From positions 1,922,001 to 1,986,000 of the forward strand of contig NZ_FQLF01000002.1 of assembly GCF_900120175.1 (NCBI RefSeq): a stretch of 64,000 bases of DNA. Reading direction: 5' to 3'. Shown here piece by piece: positions 47,040 to 59,309 of this stretch. The stretch comes from Oceanicoccus sp. KOV_DT_Chl (GTDB lineage: Bacteria; Pseudomonadota; Gammaproteobacteria; Pseudomonadales; Dasaniaceae). The position numbers and the translations under genes are program-made. A model generated the notes under the pieces. It had not been told where the DNA came from and made no database searches. It was given only the letters and a program-made list of their open reading frames with translations. Numbering within the stretch: the stretch's first letter is position 1; every line of letters starts with the position of its first letter.

Positions 47040-47690
47040 ATGAAAAAAGTAGCTGTAGTGTTAGCCGGTTGCGGAGTCTATGACGGTGCCGAAATAAACG
47101 AGGTTGTGCTCACTTTGTTGTCACTGGAACAGCAAGGGGCAACATATCAATGCTATGCTCCCAATATTGATCAGATGCATGTTATTAACCATTTAACGGG
47201 TGAAGAAATGGCAGAGACGCGTAATGTGATGATAGAGGCTGCGCGTATCACTCGCGGTAATGTCATGGAATTGGCGCAAGCGAATGTGGCTGATTATGAT
47301 GCGTTAATAGTGCCTGGTGGTTTTGGTGCGGCAAAAAATTTGTCAGATTTTGCAATCAAAGGTTCAGCATTGACAGTGCAAGAAGATTTCTTAAAGCTGG
47401 CGCAAGGATTTTATCAGTCAGGAAAGCCAGTGGGGTTGATCTGCATTGCTCCCACCATGGCAGCAAAAATATTTGGCGCTGGTGTGGAATGCACTGTCGG
47501 TAATGATGCGGAAGTTGCGGAAGCTATTGAAGCTACTGGCGGCAAGCATTTGGAGTGCCCAGTCAATGAAGTAATCATTGATCAAAAAAACAAACTCGTT
47601 ACCACTCCTGCTTATATGTTGGCCGGTTCAATCAGTGAGGCCGCTATTGGTATCAGCGAATGCGTTAAACAAGTAATAGCTATGGCCTAG
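47040..47690 (+). CDS. elbB: ElbB glyoxalase (DJ-1/PfpI superfamily)
   Basis: 216 aa. It begins KKVAVVLAGCGVYDGAEINEV (ElbB signature), has NHLTGEEMAETRNVMIEAARI, LIVPGGFGAAKNLSDFA and the nucleophile Cys in LICIAPTM. E. coli ElbB has glyoxalase activity and is named for a link to isoprenoid synthesis. It has a good RBS (GAGGAG) and follows the EamA gene by 23 bp. fetB starts 9 bp after it. Confidence 0.94.
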   Translation: MKKVAVVLAGCGVYDGAEINEVVLTLLSLEQQGATYQCYAPNIDQMHVINHLTGEEMAETRNVMIEAARITRGNVMELAQANVADYDALIVPGGFGAAKNLSDFAIKGSALTVQEDFLKLAQGFYQSGKPVGLICIAPTMAAKIFGAGVECTVGNDAEVAEAIEATGGKHLECPVNEVIIDQKNKLVTTPAYMLAGSISEAAIGISECVKQVIAMA

Positions 47691-47699
47691 GTTTAAATT

Positions 47700-48431
47700 A
47701 TGGATGCTAGTGTTAAAACCGTTGAGCTGACCCGGCTGGCTTTGGCATTTATTCCCGTGGTAGCGGTGCTGGTAATTTATTTTCGCTGGACATCAAAAAC
47801 GGGTCATGTGAGTTACGCCTTGGCCCGAATGTTAGTGCAATTATTAACTGTAGGGTATTTTTTAGCGTATTTGTTAGACACTGATATTCCGTGGATTGTT
47901 CTGGCGGTATTGCTACTGATGATTGTGGTGTCCAGCTGGATTGCACTTAACACCGTATTGCAGTATCGCCGCGCCTTGATGATTAAAACTTGCCTGGCGA
48001 TAGCATTGGGCGGCGGGATTAGTCTGTTGATCATGTCCCAGTGGGTACTACAGGTAACGCCCTGGTATGCCGCACAGTACATAATTCCCTTAGGGGGAAT
48101 GGTATTTGCCAATGCAATGACGAGTGTTAGCCTGTGTGCCGAACGCTTTTTTTCTGAAGCACTTCATGAGGCGGATTTTATCAAGGTAAGGGAAACGGCC
48201 TTTAATGCTTCATTGATTCCGATGGTGAATTCGCTATTTGCAGTTGGTTTGGTGTCATTGCCTGGCATGATGACTGGACAAATTTTATCAGGAGTGTCGC
48301 CATTAATTGCCGCGCGTTATCAAATCATGGTGATGTGTATGCTATTTGCGGCGTCTGGCATTTCATCGGCTTTAATGTTGCACTGGCTTAAGCCGTGGTT
48401 TGAAATAATCCGCGGTCAGCAATCAAACTGA
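47700..48431 (+). CDS. fetB: FetB-like (UPF0014) ABC transporter permease, no ATPase partner nearby
   Basis: 243 aa; about seven transmembrane segments, with the family core YIIPLGGMVFANAMTSVSLCAERF and SLIPMVNSLFAVGLVSLPGMMTGQILSGVSPLIAARYQIMVM. In E. coli FetB pairs with the ATPase FetA and has been linked to iron export and oxidative stress. Here there is no fetA on either side: elbB is upstream, dbpA downstream. Either fetA is elsewhere or the permease uses another ATPase. Confidence 0.88.
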   Translation: MDASVKTVELTRLALAFIPVVAVLVIYFRWTSKTGHVSYALARMLVQLLTVGYFLAYLLDTDIPWIVLAVLLLMIVVSSWIALNTVLQYRRALMIKTCLAIALGGGISLLIMSQWVLQVTPWYAAQYIIPLGGMVFANAMTSVSLCAERFFSEALHEADFIKVRETAFNASLIPMVNSLFAVGLVSLPGMMTGQILSGVSPLIAARYQIMVMCMLFAASGISSALMLHWLKPWFEIIRGQQSN

Positions 48432-48470
48432 TATACTGCGCAGCACTTAACCTATATTGATGGCGCTACT

Positions 48471-49859
48471 GTGACTGATCTCTCGTTTGACTTTTCCTCT
48501 TTGAATTTGCCCCAAGCCCAACTGGATAACCTGCACAACATGGGTTACCAGCAGATGACGGCGATACAACAACAAAGTTTGCCGGTGGCTTTACGGGGAG
48601 AGGATTTGATCGCCAAAGCCAAAACCGGTAGTGGTAAGACCGCAGCTTTTGGTATTGCGATGCTGACAAAAATCAATCCACGGGATTTTGCTGCCCAATG
48701 TTTAGTGTTGTGCCCAACCCGGGAATTAAGTACCCAGGTTGCTAATGAGATACGGAAGTTGGCACGCTACCAGCAGAATATCAAAGTAGTGGTGTTATGC
48801 GGAGGCCAGTCCATCGGGCCGCAAATCGGATCATTGGAACACGGTGCGCATATTGTGGTGGGTACACCGGGAAGAATAAAAGATCATCTGCGCAAACAAA
48901 CCTTGGCACTAAGCCGCATTAATACGTTAGTGCTGGATGAGGCGGATCGCATGTTGGATATGGGGTTTTATGATGATATTGAGCATATCATCCAGCATAC
49001 TCCTGAGCAGCGCCAGACCTTATTGTTTTCCGCGACGTACCCGGCAAAAATAAAAACCCTTAGCGCCAGTTTTCAAAAATCACCCGTCGAAGTTAGTGTC
49101 GAGTCTTTGCATAGTCATCAGCATATTGCCCAGCATTTATTTATTTGTGGCAGGGAAAGTAAACTGGATGATTTACAGCGGTTGCTAAATTATTTTGCGG
49201 TGGAGTCTGCGGTTATTTTTTGTAATACGATTAAAGAAGTAAAAAATGTTTGTGAGAGTTTACAACATGCCGGATTTCATGCCAAAGCACTACACGGCGA
49301 TTTAGAGCAGCGTGATCGTGATCAAATATTAGTGCAATTCAGCAATCGTAGTTGTTCATTATTAGTTGCTACCGACGTGGCTGCAAGGGGTTTGGATATT
49401 GAAGAATTACCGGCAGTGATTAATTACGAGCTTCCTAGAGACCCTGAAATCTATATTCACCGTATTGGACGTACCGGCCGGGCAGGTAAAGAGGGTTTGG
49501 CGATTGCTTTGTTCACAGATAAAGAAAAATACAAGCTGGCGGCGATTGAAGATTACCAAAAAGTAAGTCTAAGTTTTGAGGCCGTTGAAAGTCTTAATGC
49601 TACTATAGCCGAGGGTGCAACGCCGGCCATGGTAACCTTGTGTATTGCCGGTGGACGTAAAGATAAGGTTCGCCCCGGCGACATACTGGGTGCATTAACG
49701 GGGGCAGGTGGTGTCAGCAGTGATGTGGTCGGGAAAATTAATATCTTTGATTTTTCCGCGTATGTTGCCATAAAGCGTGAGGCGGCGAATGCAGCTTTGC
49801 AGCAATTGCAGCAGGGTAAAATTAAAGGCAGAAAGTTTAAAATTAGAAAACTACGATAA
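48471..49859 (+). CDS. dbpA: ATP-dependent RNA helicase DbpA
   Basis: 462 aa (E. coli 457), from GTG 48471. DEAD-box motifs: Q motif MGYQQMTAIQQQSLP, motif I AKAKTGSGKT, Ia PTRELSTQ, II VLDEADRML, III SAT, V VATDVAARGLDIEELP, VI HRIGRTGRAG. The C-terminal RNA-recognition domain (about 385-462: VTLCIAGGRKDKVRPGDILGALTGAGG, GKINIFDFSAYVAI) binds hairpin 92 of 23S rRNA. It assists large-subunit assembly. Confidence 0.95.
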   Translation: MTDLSFDFSSLNLPQAQLDNLHNMGYQQMTAIQQQSLPVALRGEDLIAKAKTGSGKTAAFGIAMLTKINPRDFAAQCLVLCPTRELSTQVANEIRKLARYQQNIKVVVLCGGQSIGPQIGSLEHGAHIVVGTPGRIKDHLRKQTLALSRINTLVLDEADRMLDMGFYDDIEHIIQHTPEQRQTLLFSATYPAKIKTLSASFQKSPVEVSVESLHSHQHIAQHLFICGRESKLDDLQRLLNYFAVESAVIFCNTIKEVKNVCESLQHAGFHAKALHGDLEQRDRDQILVQFSNRSCSLLVATDVAARGLDIEELPAVINYELPRDPEIYIHRIGRTGRAGKEGLAIALFTDKEKYKLAAIEDYQKVSLSFEAVESLNATIAEGATPAMVTLCIAGGRKDKVRPGDILGALTGAGGVSSDVVGKINIFDFSAYVAIKREAANAALQQLQQGKIKGRKFKIRKLR

Positions 49860-49875
49860 ATATAAAGGTAGCCTG

Positions 49876-51030
49876 ATGATTAAGAAAGTCCTGTTTTCAC
49901 TGAGTGCACTGTTAATAATCGGTGCCATTATTTTTATTACTGGTAAACAGCCAGAGCCATTTGTAGCTGATTCAAAAAGCGCAGAAATACTAAAGTCAGG
50001 TCCGTACGCTGTTGGCAGTTATACGGAGAATCTGGCTGATAATTATCGTGGTACACAAGCCAACGGCGACGTCATGGGCATGGATATTCGCAATCTGGAT
50101 ACGGTGATTTGGTATCCAGAGCAGCAGGGAAAAATTGCCCCTGGCCAACACCCGCTAATTATTTACAGCCATGGCTTTATGTCAATGAAAGAAGGCGGAG
50201 CACATATCGGTCAGCACCTCGCTAGTCATGGTTATATTGTCGCTTCTGCTAATTTCCCATTAACTAATTATTACACCAGCGGCGGCGCTATGGTGCAGGA
50301 TGTGGTCAATCAACCTGCGGATGTCAGCTTTATCATTGACAGTTTATTGCAGTGGAGTCATTCGCCAGATCATTTATTTTCTAACAGTATTGATGAGCAG
50401 CGAATTGGCGCTACCGGTATTTCCCTGGGTGGCATGACCACCACGATGGCGGCCTATCATCCAGAGAAACGCGACCCAAGAATTAAAGTAGCCGCTTCAA
50501 TTGCCGGGCCATTAAGTATGTTTGGTCGCGACTTTTTTGCACATCATACTATACCGTTTATGATGCTGGCAGCGGATATTGATGCCTTGGTAGAGTATCA
50601 GGATAACGCATTACCCGTTTTGGATAGAGTGAAAGCGGCGCATCTGGTAACGGTTACCAATGCCTCACATACGGGCTTTGCAGCGCCAGCAAAATACTTG
50701 CGCTGGTTAGATAACCCTGACAGCGTAGGTTGCAAGCAGGTGTTGAGCCAAATTGATTTAACAGCAGATGACGATTCCTGGCACCACCTTATAGGTACTG
50801 AACAACAGGGAATTATTTACGAACCGATGAAGCCCCTGTGTAGTAAAATGCCGTTGCCGTCAGCAATGAATGTATTGCGGCAGCATATGATCACTAAAGT
50901 AGCCATTCTTAGCTTTTTCCAATCACAATTTGCCGATACTGAAGCTGAGCGCAATCGTTATCAGCACTATTTAACCCAGGAGATGGCCGCAGAATTAGCA
51001 GAAGTAAGTTATCAGCAGGCACAGATCTAA
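49876..51030 (+). CDS. Alpha/beta hydrolase (PAF-acetylhydrolase/chlorophyllase-like), membrane-anchored
   Basis: 384 aa from ATG 49876. The longer frame back to 49777 lies inside dbpA and is rejected, since AAAGGTAG precedes this ATG and a signal-anchor follows (VLFSLSALLIIGAIIFI). The nucleophile elbow is GISLGG, after the oxyanion-type HPLIIYSHGF. An Asp (LAADIDALVEY) and a late His (NASHTGF) complete a plausible triad. It resembles bacterial proteins annotated as platelet-activating-factor acetylhydrolase-like. It acts in the periplasm on an unknown ester. It follows dbpA by 16 bp. Confidence 0.82.
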   Translation: MIKKVLFSLSALLIIGAIIFITGKQPEPFVADSKSAEILKSGPYAVGSYTENLADNYRGTQANGDVMGMDIRNLDTVIWYPEQQGKIAPGQHPLIIYSHGFMSMKEGGAHIGQHLASHGYIVASANFPLTNYYTSGGAMVQDVVNQPADVSFIIDSLLQWSHSPDHLFSNSIDEQRIGATGISLGGMTTTMAAYHPEKRDPRIKVAASIAGPLSMFGRDFFAHHTIPFMMLAADIDALVEYQDNALPVLDRVKAAHLVTVTNASHTGFAAPAKYLRWLDNPDSVGCKQVLSQIDLTADDDSWHHLIGTEQQGIIYEPMKPLCSKMPLPSAMNVLRQHMITKVAILSFFQSQFADTEAERNRYQHYLTQEMAAELAEVSYQQAQI

Positions 51031-51076
51031 ACTCTGGCATACCATTTAAATTATGGGTGCCAGAGTGCCTTATGAG

Positions 51077-54199
<3,123 letters not shown>

Positions 54200-55138
54200 C
54201 TAGTGTTGATGAGCTGCGCCGGATTTTTCTAAATCGGCTTTTAATATAAAACTGTTTTCGACAACATAGTGCTCGCCTACAGTTAGTCCATCTAACACTT
54301 CAGAAAAGCTGCGATCGCGGTGACCTATATTAACAGCGCGGACTTCATAGTCACCATTAACCAATACAAAAACGGTCGGTGACCCATCTACTGATTGCAG
54401 TGCTCTATTGTCTATTACCAAGGGGCGTGCAAGTTGTCTGGTGGTAATTTTCCCGGTGACTAACATGCCTGGCGCCCAATGTTTTTTACGGTTATCAATA
54501 GCGGCACGGGCCAGCACAAAGGGAGCGCCATTATCATTGGGAATTAAATGTTTAATAACGGTGTTGGTGGCCAATGAATCCATAGTAACCGCCAGTGACT
54601 GCCCGACGGCAATATGTGCTATTTGGCTGGGGAAAACTTGAAACTCCGCCCATAGCTGGTCGAAGTTGGCGATGGTAAATAGCGGTTGTTCTTCGGTAAG
54701 CTCGCCGCTGGTGGCGTGACGGGCAGTGACAATGCCGCTAAGCGGTGCTGTTATAGGATAGTGTTTCAGACTTTCATTGGATTCTATATTAACCAGAACT
54801 TGTCCTTTTTTAACGGTATCTCCAAGGTCAACATTTACTTCACCGATAGTGCCGGGGAAGCGAGCGCGGATATGACTAACTTTGCTGGAGTCAGCGCTTA
54901 TTTTTCCATAGACCGTTATTTGCTGATGGATAACGCCAGCTGCTGCTATTGCCGTTTTGATACCGGCATCGCTAGCGATCGCCGAATCTATCTCAACATG
55001 CTTTATTTCTTGGTGGTCGTGTTCATCTTCATGATTATGCTCTGAACTGGCAACAGCAGGGCGACTGGTTAACAAAAACAAGGTGCAGCAAAGCACTAGT
55101 GACAGCGTTAAGCCGCTGCGGGCATGAGGGTTATTCAT
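54200..55138 (-). CDS. Heavy-metal efflux adaptor (CzcB-like)
   Basis: 312 aa from ATG 55138, preferred to the longer frame (55189) because AGGAAA precedes it and the signal peptide then comes first (LTLSLVLCCTLFLLTSRPAVAS). A His/Asp/Glu-rich stretch follows at the mature N terminus (SSEHNHEDEHDHQEIKHVEID), a likely metal-binding tail. Then come the barrel-sandwich repeats (VSHIRARFPGTIGEVNVDLGDTVKKGQVLVNIES, PITAPLSGIVTARHATSGE). It carries metal ions to, and links, the CzcA-like pump. Confidence 0.92.
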   Translation of the reverse strand: MNNPHARSGLTLSLVLCCTLFLLTSRPAVASSEHNHEDEHDHQEIKHVEIDSAIASDAGIKTAIAAAGVIHQQITVYGKISADSSKVSHIRARFPGTIGEVNVDLGDTVKKGQVLVNIESNESLKHYPITAPLSGIVTARHATSGELTEEQPLFTIANFDQLWAEFQVFPSQIAHIAVGQSLAVTMDSLATNTVIKHLIPNDNGAPFVLARAAIDNRKKHWAPGMLVTGKITTRQLARPLVIDNRALQSVDGSPTVFVLVNGDYEVRAVNIGHRDRSFSEVLDGLTVGEHYVVENSFILKADLEKSGAAHQH

Positions 55139-55201
55139 GATATTTTCCTGACTAATTACGGGCAGGTTTTGGTGGCAGCCAAAACCCATTAATTGTAGTA
55201 A

Positions 55202-55597
55202 TTAGCCAAGAATAGGCGGGCGGTAAAAAGGTTTGTTATACACCGCCGCGTGATTGGCGTCATAAGGGGGTGCGTTGGTTTGTTGGTAAGCGGTACCGGT
55301 ATCTTGATGGACAGGGAGTAATGCCAGCAAATGTTGGTGACTTTGGCTATGACAGCAATGTTCACAGTCGATTGCTAACGCTGGCTTATCTTTATCGTTA
55401 TGACTGGAGTTGTCGTTGCTACCGATTAAATCATTGATGGCATGGGTGAGACCATCGACAATATGCGCGTCTATTTGGCCGTGCCCGGTTTCTTCATAAA
55501 CCGCGCAGGAGTCAATCATGCTGGCCATTAACGACTGGCCAGTGAATAAAGCAAGTAACACTATTGCCATGATTCTGAAATGACGGTATTGACGCAT
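55202..55597 (-). CDS. Small Cys/His-rich secreted protein of the metal efflux operon (CzcI-like)
   Basis: 131 aa from ATG 55597; the longer frame up to 55696 enters the MITE and is rejected. An N-terminal signal peptide (IMAIVLLALFTGQSLMA) is followed by a metal-binding-looking cluster DCEHCCHSQSHQH and a C-terminal YRPPILG ending. Small proteins ending in RPP-like motifs lie at the head of czc operons (CzcI and relatives). The adaptor starts 63 bp downstream. A regulatory or metal-buffering role in the periplasm is inferred. Confidence 0.75.
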   Translation of the reverse strand: MRQYRHFRIMAIVLLALFTGQSLMASMIDSCAVYEETGHGQIDAHIVDGLTHAINDLIGSNDNSSHNDKDKPALAIDCEHCCHSQSHQHLLALLPVHQDTGTAYQQTNAPPYDANHAAVYNKPFYRPPILG

Positions 55598-55681
55598 AAT
55601 TACGGATGAATCAAGTTGGGTTGATAATATTCTCAGCAAGTTACTGGAATGCAGGCCGCATTTCAATGAAATAGTTACTAA

Positions 55682-55922
55682 GGAGCCTCTGAACAAGTCT
55701 ATAGCGTCTCTGCGTGACCTGAAACGGTAGCTTCAAAGCGCAAACCAAAGGCCAAGGCTGATTGTCCTTGGCCGCAGTAGATACATGCTCAGTTCGTTCC
55801 CTTCGGGGCTTACCGGCGAGCTCAGGCTCCGCGTTATTACTTTTTGTGTAGGCCAGTATGCCTGCAAAGCCATGCCTGGATGCTGAACTCGCCTGTAAGC
55901 CATAGACTTGTTCAGAGGCTCC
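55682..55922. mobile_element. 241-bp MITE with 21-bp inverted repeats and CTAA target duplication (IS5-like)
   Basis: GGAGCCTCTGAACAAGTCTAT at 55682-55702 is the exact reverse complement of 55902-55922. The element is flanked by a direct CTAA (55678-55681 and 55923-55926). A 4-bp duplication of the form YTAR is typical of the IS5 subgroup. No transposase is encoded; the inside has short hairpins (GCCAAGG...CCTTGGC). The element lies between the ABC-F gene end and the metal efflux operon. The perfect ends and intact duplication imply a recent insertion. Confidence 0.88.
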
Positions 55923-55930
55923 CTAATTAA

Positions 55931-57820
55931 TTATTCCTGCAAGGTTTCCAGTTCACTGTGAAGTTCAAACCATTGTTCTTCTTGCTGGTCTTTCTGTTGT
56001 CGTAATTGCGCTTGTTCCCGGATCAGTGTTTGCAGCTTGGTTTTTTGTTCGGCCTCGTAGAGTGTGCTATCAGCGAGTGTCGTTTCAATATCAAGCAGAG
56101 ACTGGTCTGTTTTTTCTATTGCTTGTTCAATTTTTTTAATTGCATTATTAATCGGCTGCAGTTTTTTTCTTAATTCGGCGGCACTTTGTCGTTGTTCTTT
56201 TTTAGAATCGGTTTTGGTGACGGTAGTTTTTTCCGGGGCGGTGGTATTTTTGCGTTGTTCTATTAGCCAGCGGCTATAGTCATCCAGATCGCCATCAAAC
56301 GATTGCGCCTTACCATCGGCGATTAGTAGAAATTCATCAACCGTATTGCGCAACAAGTGGCGATCGTGGGATACCACAATCACCGCACCCTCAAAAGCTT
56401 GCAAGGCAACCGTTAAGGCGTGGCACATTTCCAGATCCAAGTGGTTGGTGGGTTCGTCCAACAACAGCAAGTTAGGTTTTTGCCACACCACAATTGCCAG
56501 TGCCAGGCGTGCTTTCTCGCCACCGGAAAAATGCCGAATCGTTTCCAGGGCCATATCACCATGGAAATTAAAACCGCCGAGGAAATTACGAATCTCTTGC
56601 TCTCGGGCATTAGGACTGAGTCGCTGAATATGCAACGCCGGGCTGGCATCTAAATCCAGTGCTTCTAACTGGTGCTGGCTAAAATAACCCAGTTGTAAAT
56701 TTTCCCCTTTGGTAAATTCACCACTGATTAATTGAATTTCCTGCGCTAGTGACTTAATTACGGTGGATTTACCGGCACCGTTGGCGCCGAGCAAACCTAT
56801 TCGACTGCCGGGATGCACGCTTAATTTCACATTGTTAACGATGGGTTTATCGCCATAACCAAGTTGCGCCTGGCTAAGGTTGAGCAAGGGGTCAGAAAAT
56901 TTAACGGGTTCCGGAAAACTGAAATCAAATGGAGAGTCGACATGGGCGGGTGCGATATCCTCCATACGAGCTAATTCTTTCAATCGGCTTTGCGCTTGCT
57001 TGGCTTTAGTCGCTTTCGCGCGAAAGCGGCGGACAAAGTCATTAATTTCAGCTTTGCGTTGCTGCTGTTTTTCATAACTGGCTTGCTGTTGTTCCAGGCG
57101 CTCTGCTCGCTGCCGTTCAAAGGCGGAATAGTTGCCTTTGTAGGCGTTCAGTTTTTTGTGCTCGATATGGACAATGCCTTCGCAGACACTGTCGATAAAA
57201 TCGCGATCGTGAGAAATTAATAACAGACTACCCTGATAGCGTTGCAGCCATTGTTCCAGCCAGAGCTCAGCATCTAAATCCAGGTGGTTAGTGGGTTCAT
57301 CCAGCAACAATAAGTCTGATGGACTCATGAGTGCTTGCGCCAGATTTAATCGAATACGCCAGCCACCGGAAAAACTGTTGGCGGATTTAGTGATATCGCT
57401 GAGTTTAAAGCCCAGTCCAAGCATCAATTGTTCGGCGCGTACGCGGGCGTTATAGCCATCGATAGTATCGAGTTGCTCATGTAAGCTGGCTAATTGCTGG
57501 TGTTGGTCGCTTGCTTCGGCTTGTTGAATGGCCGCTTCGATCCGGCGTAGTTGCTGGTCGCCATCGATAATGTAATCTAAAGCATTACGGTTGCTGGTAG
57601 CGACTTCTTGCGCCATATGGGCAATGCGCCATTGGCCAGGAATGGTGGCATTGCCGTCATCAGCGGTGAGGTGTCCGAGTAATAACTGGAACAAGCTGGA
57701 TTTACCTGTGCCGTTGGCACCGATCAGCGCAATTTTTTGGCCGGGATAAAAAACAGCGCTGGCGTGTTCCAGCAAGAACTTACTACCGCGCTGTAGGCTT
57801 ATTTGGTCGAGTTTAATCAT
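55931..57820 (-). CDS. ABC-F ATPase (YheS-like)
   Basis: 629 aa (E. coli YheS 637). It contains two ABC domains: Walker A GANGTGKSS and GANGAGKST, signatures SFSGGWRIRL and HFSGGEKARLAL, and Walker B LLLLDEPTNHLDLD and LLLLDEPTNHLDLE. The inter-domain linker is rich in charged helix (RQRAERLEQQQASYEKQQQRKAEINDFVRRFRAKATKAKQAQSR), and a coiled coil lies at the C terminus. There are no membrane segments. ABC-F proteins act on the ribosome E site. It is divergent from the TIGR02444 gene, and their 5' ends are 42 bp apart. Confidence 0.93.
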   Translation of the reverse strand: MIKLDQISLQRGSKFLLEHASAVFYPGQKIALIGANGTGKSSLFQLLLGHLTADDGNATIPGQWRIAHMAQEVATSNRNALDYIIDGDQQLRRIEAAIQQAEASDQHQQLASLHEQLDTIDGYNARVRAEQLMLGLGFKLSDITKSANSFSGGWRIRLNLAQALMSPSDLLLLDEPTNHLDLDAELWLEQWLQRYQGSLLLISHDRDFIDSVCEGIVHIEHKKLNAYKGNYSAFERQRAERLEQQQASYEKQQQRKAEINDFVRRFRAKATKAKQAQSRLKELARMEDIAPAHVDSPFDFSFPEPVKFSDPLLNLSQAQLGYGDKPIVNNVKLSVHPGSRIGLLGANGAGKSTVIKSLAQEIQLISGEFTKGENLQLGYFSQHQLEALDLDASPALHIQRLSPNAREQEIRNFLGGFNFHGDMALETIRHFSGGEKARLALAIVVWQKPNLLLLDEPTNHLDLEMCHALTVALQAFEGAVIVVSHDRHLLRNTVDEFLLIADGKAQSFDGDLDDYSRWLIEQRKNTTAPEKTTVTKTDSKKEQRQSAAELRKKLQPINNAIKKIEQAIEKTDQSLLDIETTLADSTLYEAEQKTKLQTLIREQAQLRQQKDQQEEQWFELHSELETLQE

Positions 57821-57862
57821 GGCGGCGGATTATACTGTATAAAAACGGTTGAGGGCCTATCG

Positions 57863-58342
57863 ATGAAAGAAAATCCTTTTTGGCAATACTCACTATCTAC
57901 TTATAGCAAGGAAGGCGTAGAGCCACTGTTGATTCAGTTGCAAGATGAATGTGGTGCCGATGTTAACCTGCTGTTATGTGCTTGCTGGTTAGGGTCGCAG
58001 GGAAAAATATTGGCTGGCGATAACTGGGCCAGCTTAATCAAGGTTTCAGTAAAATGGCAGTCTGAATGCGTTATCCCGCTGCGCGCAGTCAGGCGTTTTT
58101 TAAAGACCCAAGATGGTGTGGAGGGCTTTCGAGAGCAAGTTAAAGCGTTAGAAATTGAAGCGGAGCGCTGTGAGCAGGAATTGCTCTGGCAGCAACTGAC
58201 CACACTGGTGTTGTCTACAGCGCAGCAGCAGAACGCAGCTATGAAAATAAACCTGGAAACCTATGCGCGATTTTTATCCGGCGCTAATGGGTTGAAGGTG
58301 TCCGGTTTATTGGAGGTATTGGAGACCCGTGTTATTGCTTAG
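57863..58342 (+). CDS. TIGR02444 family protein
   Basis: 159 aa from ATG 57863, chosen because GAGGG precedes it and the product starts ENPFWQYSLSTYSKEGVEPLLIQLQDECGADVNLLLCACWLG, the family opening. It is soluble and alpha-helical. The family is found next to a YheS-like ABC-F gene in Pseudomonas and relatives. No function is known to me. It converges on the algP-like gene. Confidence 0.85.
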   Translation: MKENPFWQYSLSTYSKEGVEPLLIQLQDECGADVNLLLCACWLGSQGKILAGDNWASLIKVSVKWQSECVIPLRAVRRFLKTQDGVEGFREQVKALEIEAERCEQELLWQQLTTLVLSTAQQQNAAMKINLETYARFLSGANGLKVSGLLEVLETRVIA

Positions 58343-58404
58343 TCAATGACACATTCATTGCCAAGAGCCTGCCAAAACAAGTTTATAGCAACGATGGGGC
58401 TCTA

Positions 58405-59309
58405 TTAAAAATCAAAGAGGCTACGGATAGGTCCTGTTTCCTTGGCTTTGCTTTTCGCATTCTCTTTTCGTATTTCTTCTTCCAATTTTTCCAAGGGATC
58501 TTCGACCAAGCTTTGTTCAACACGGTGAACCTGATGTTTCACTGCTTTTTCAGCTGCCCTTGGGGCGTCGGTCGTGGTTGTTTCTGATTTTTCTAACTCA
58601 GCTTTTTGCTGGAGCTCTATGACCTTGGCGGCGGCTTTTTTAACAGCTTGTTTAGCTTTGGATATAGGCTTTGCGGCGGTTTTTTTGGCTGGTGTTACCT
58701 TCGCTGCCGGTGGCTTTGCAGTGCTTTTGGGCGCTGTTGCTTTTTTGGCTACAACTTTCTTGGCAGAAGTTTTAGCCGGAGTAGGTTTTTTTACGGTTTT
58801 GGTTTTAGGCTTGGTCGTCACCGCCTTCTTGCCAGCGTTTTTGTTTGACGTTGGTTTTTTTGCTTTGCTAGCGGGCTTGGCCTTTGTGGTAGATTTGACC
58901 TTGGCTGTTGCCGTTTTTTTAACCGCTGCTTTTTTAACCGGTGCTTTTTTGGCAGCGGCTTTTTTTACGGGTGCTTTCTTGGCAGTAGTTTTGGCTTTGG
59001 CCGTTGCTTTTTTGATGGCGGCTTTTTTAACCGGCGCTTTTTTAGTGGCAGTCTTTGCCTTGGCTGGTGCTTTTTTAGCCGATTTTACGGCAGAGGCCTT
59101 CTTAACAGCCGTTTTTTTTGCGGCTGCTTTTTTAGCCGGGACCTTTTTCTTAACAGGCTTAGTGGTTTTTTTGGCTACTTTTTTAGCTACAGCTGCTTTT
59201 TTTGCAGGCACCTTCTTGCTAGTGGCTTTTTTGACACTGGTTTTACTTTTCGGTGCGGCTTTCTTGGCGCTGGCTTTTTTAGCGGGGCTTTTTTTTTGGT
59301 GCTCGCCAT
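58405..59309 (-). CDS. AlgP-like Lys/Ala/Pro-rich histone H1-like protein, frameshifted near the start in this sequence
   Basis: The body is about 240 residues of [11 protein letters not shown] and KTPAK-type repeats, as in AlgP of Pseudomonas and eukaryotic H1 tails, then an acidic end ([30 protein letters not shown]). The open frame reaches back to 59415, but that extension looks like untranslated DNA. ATG 59309 (MASTKKK) has AAAGGG nine bases upstream and is one frame off; one extra base in the nine-T run 59289-59297 gives [17 protein letters not shown] and 301 aa. It likely binds DNA. Its place beside ABC-F, FKBP and algQ matches P. aeruginosa PA5252-PA5255. Confidence 0.8.

Noticed and set aside
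49777-49875. Upstream start for the alpha/beta hydrolase
   Set aside because: It lies inside dbpA in another frame, with no ribosome-binding site; ATG 49876 gives a proper signal-anchor.
55598-55696. N-terminal extension of the CzcI-like protein to 55696
   Set aside because: It runs into the MITE, and a normal signal peptide begins at 55597.
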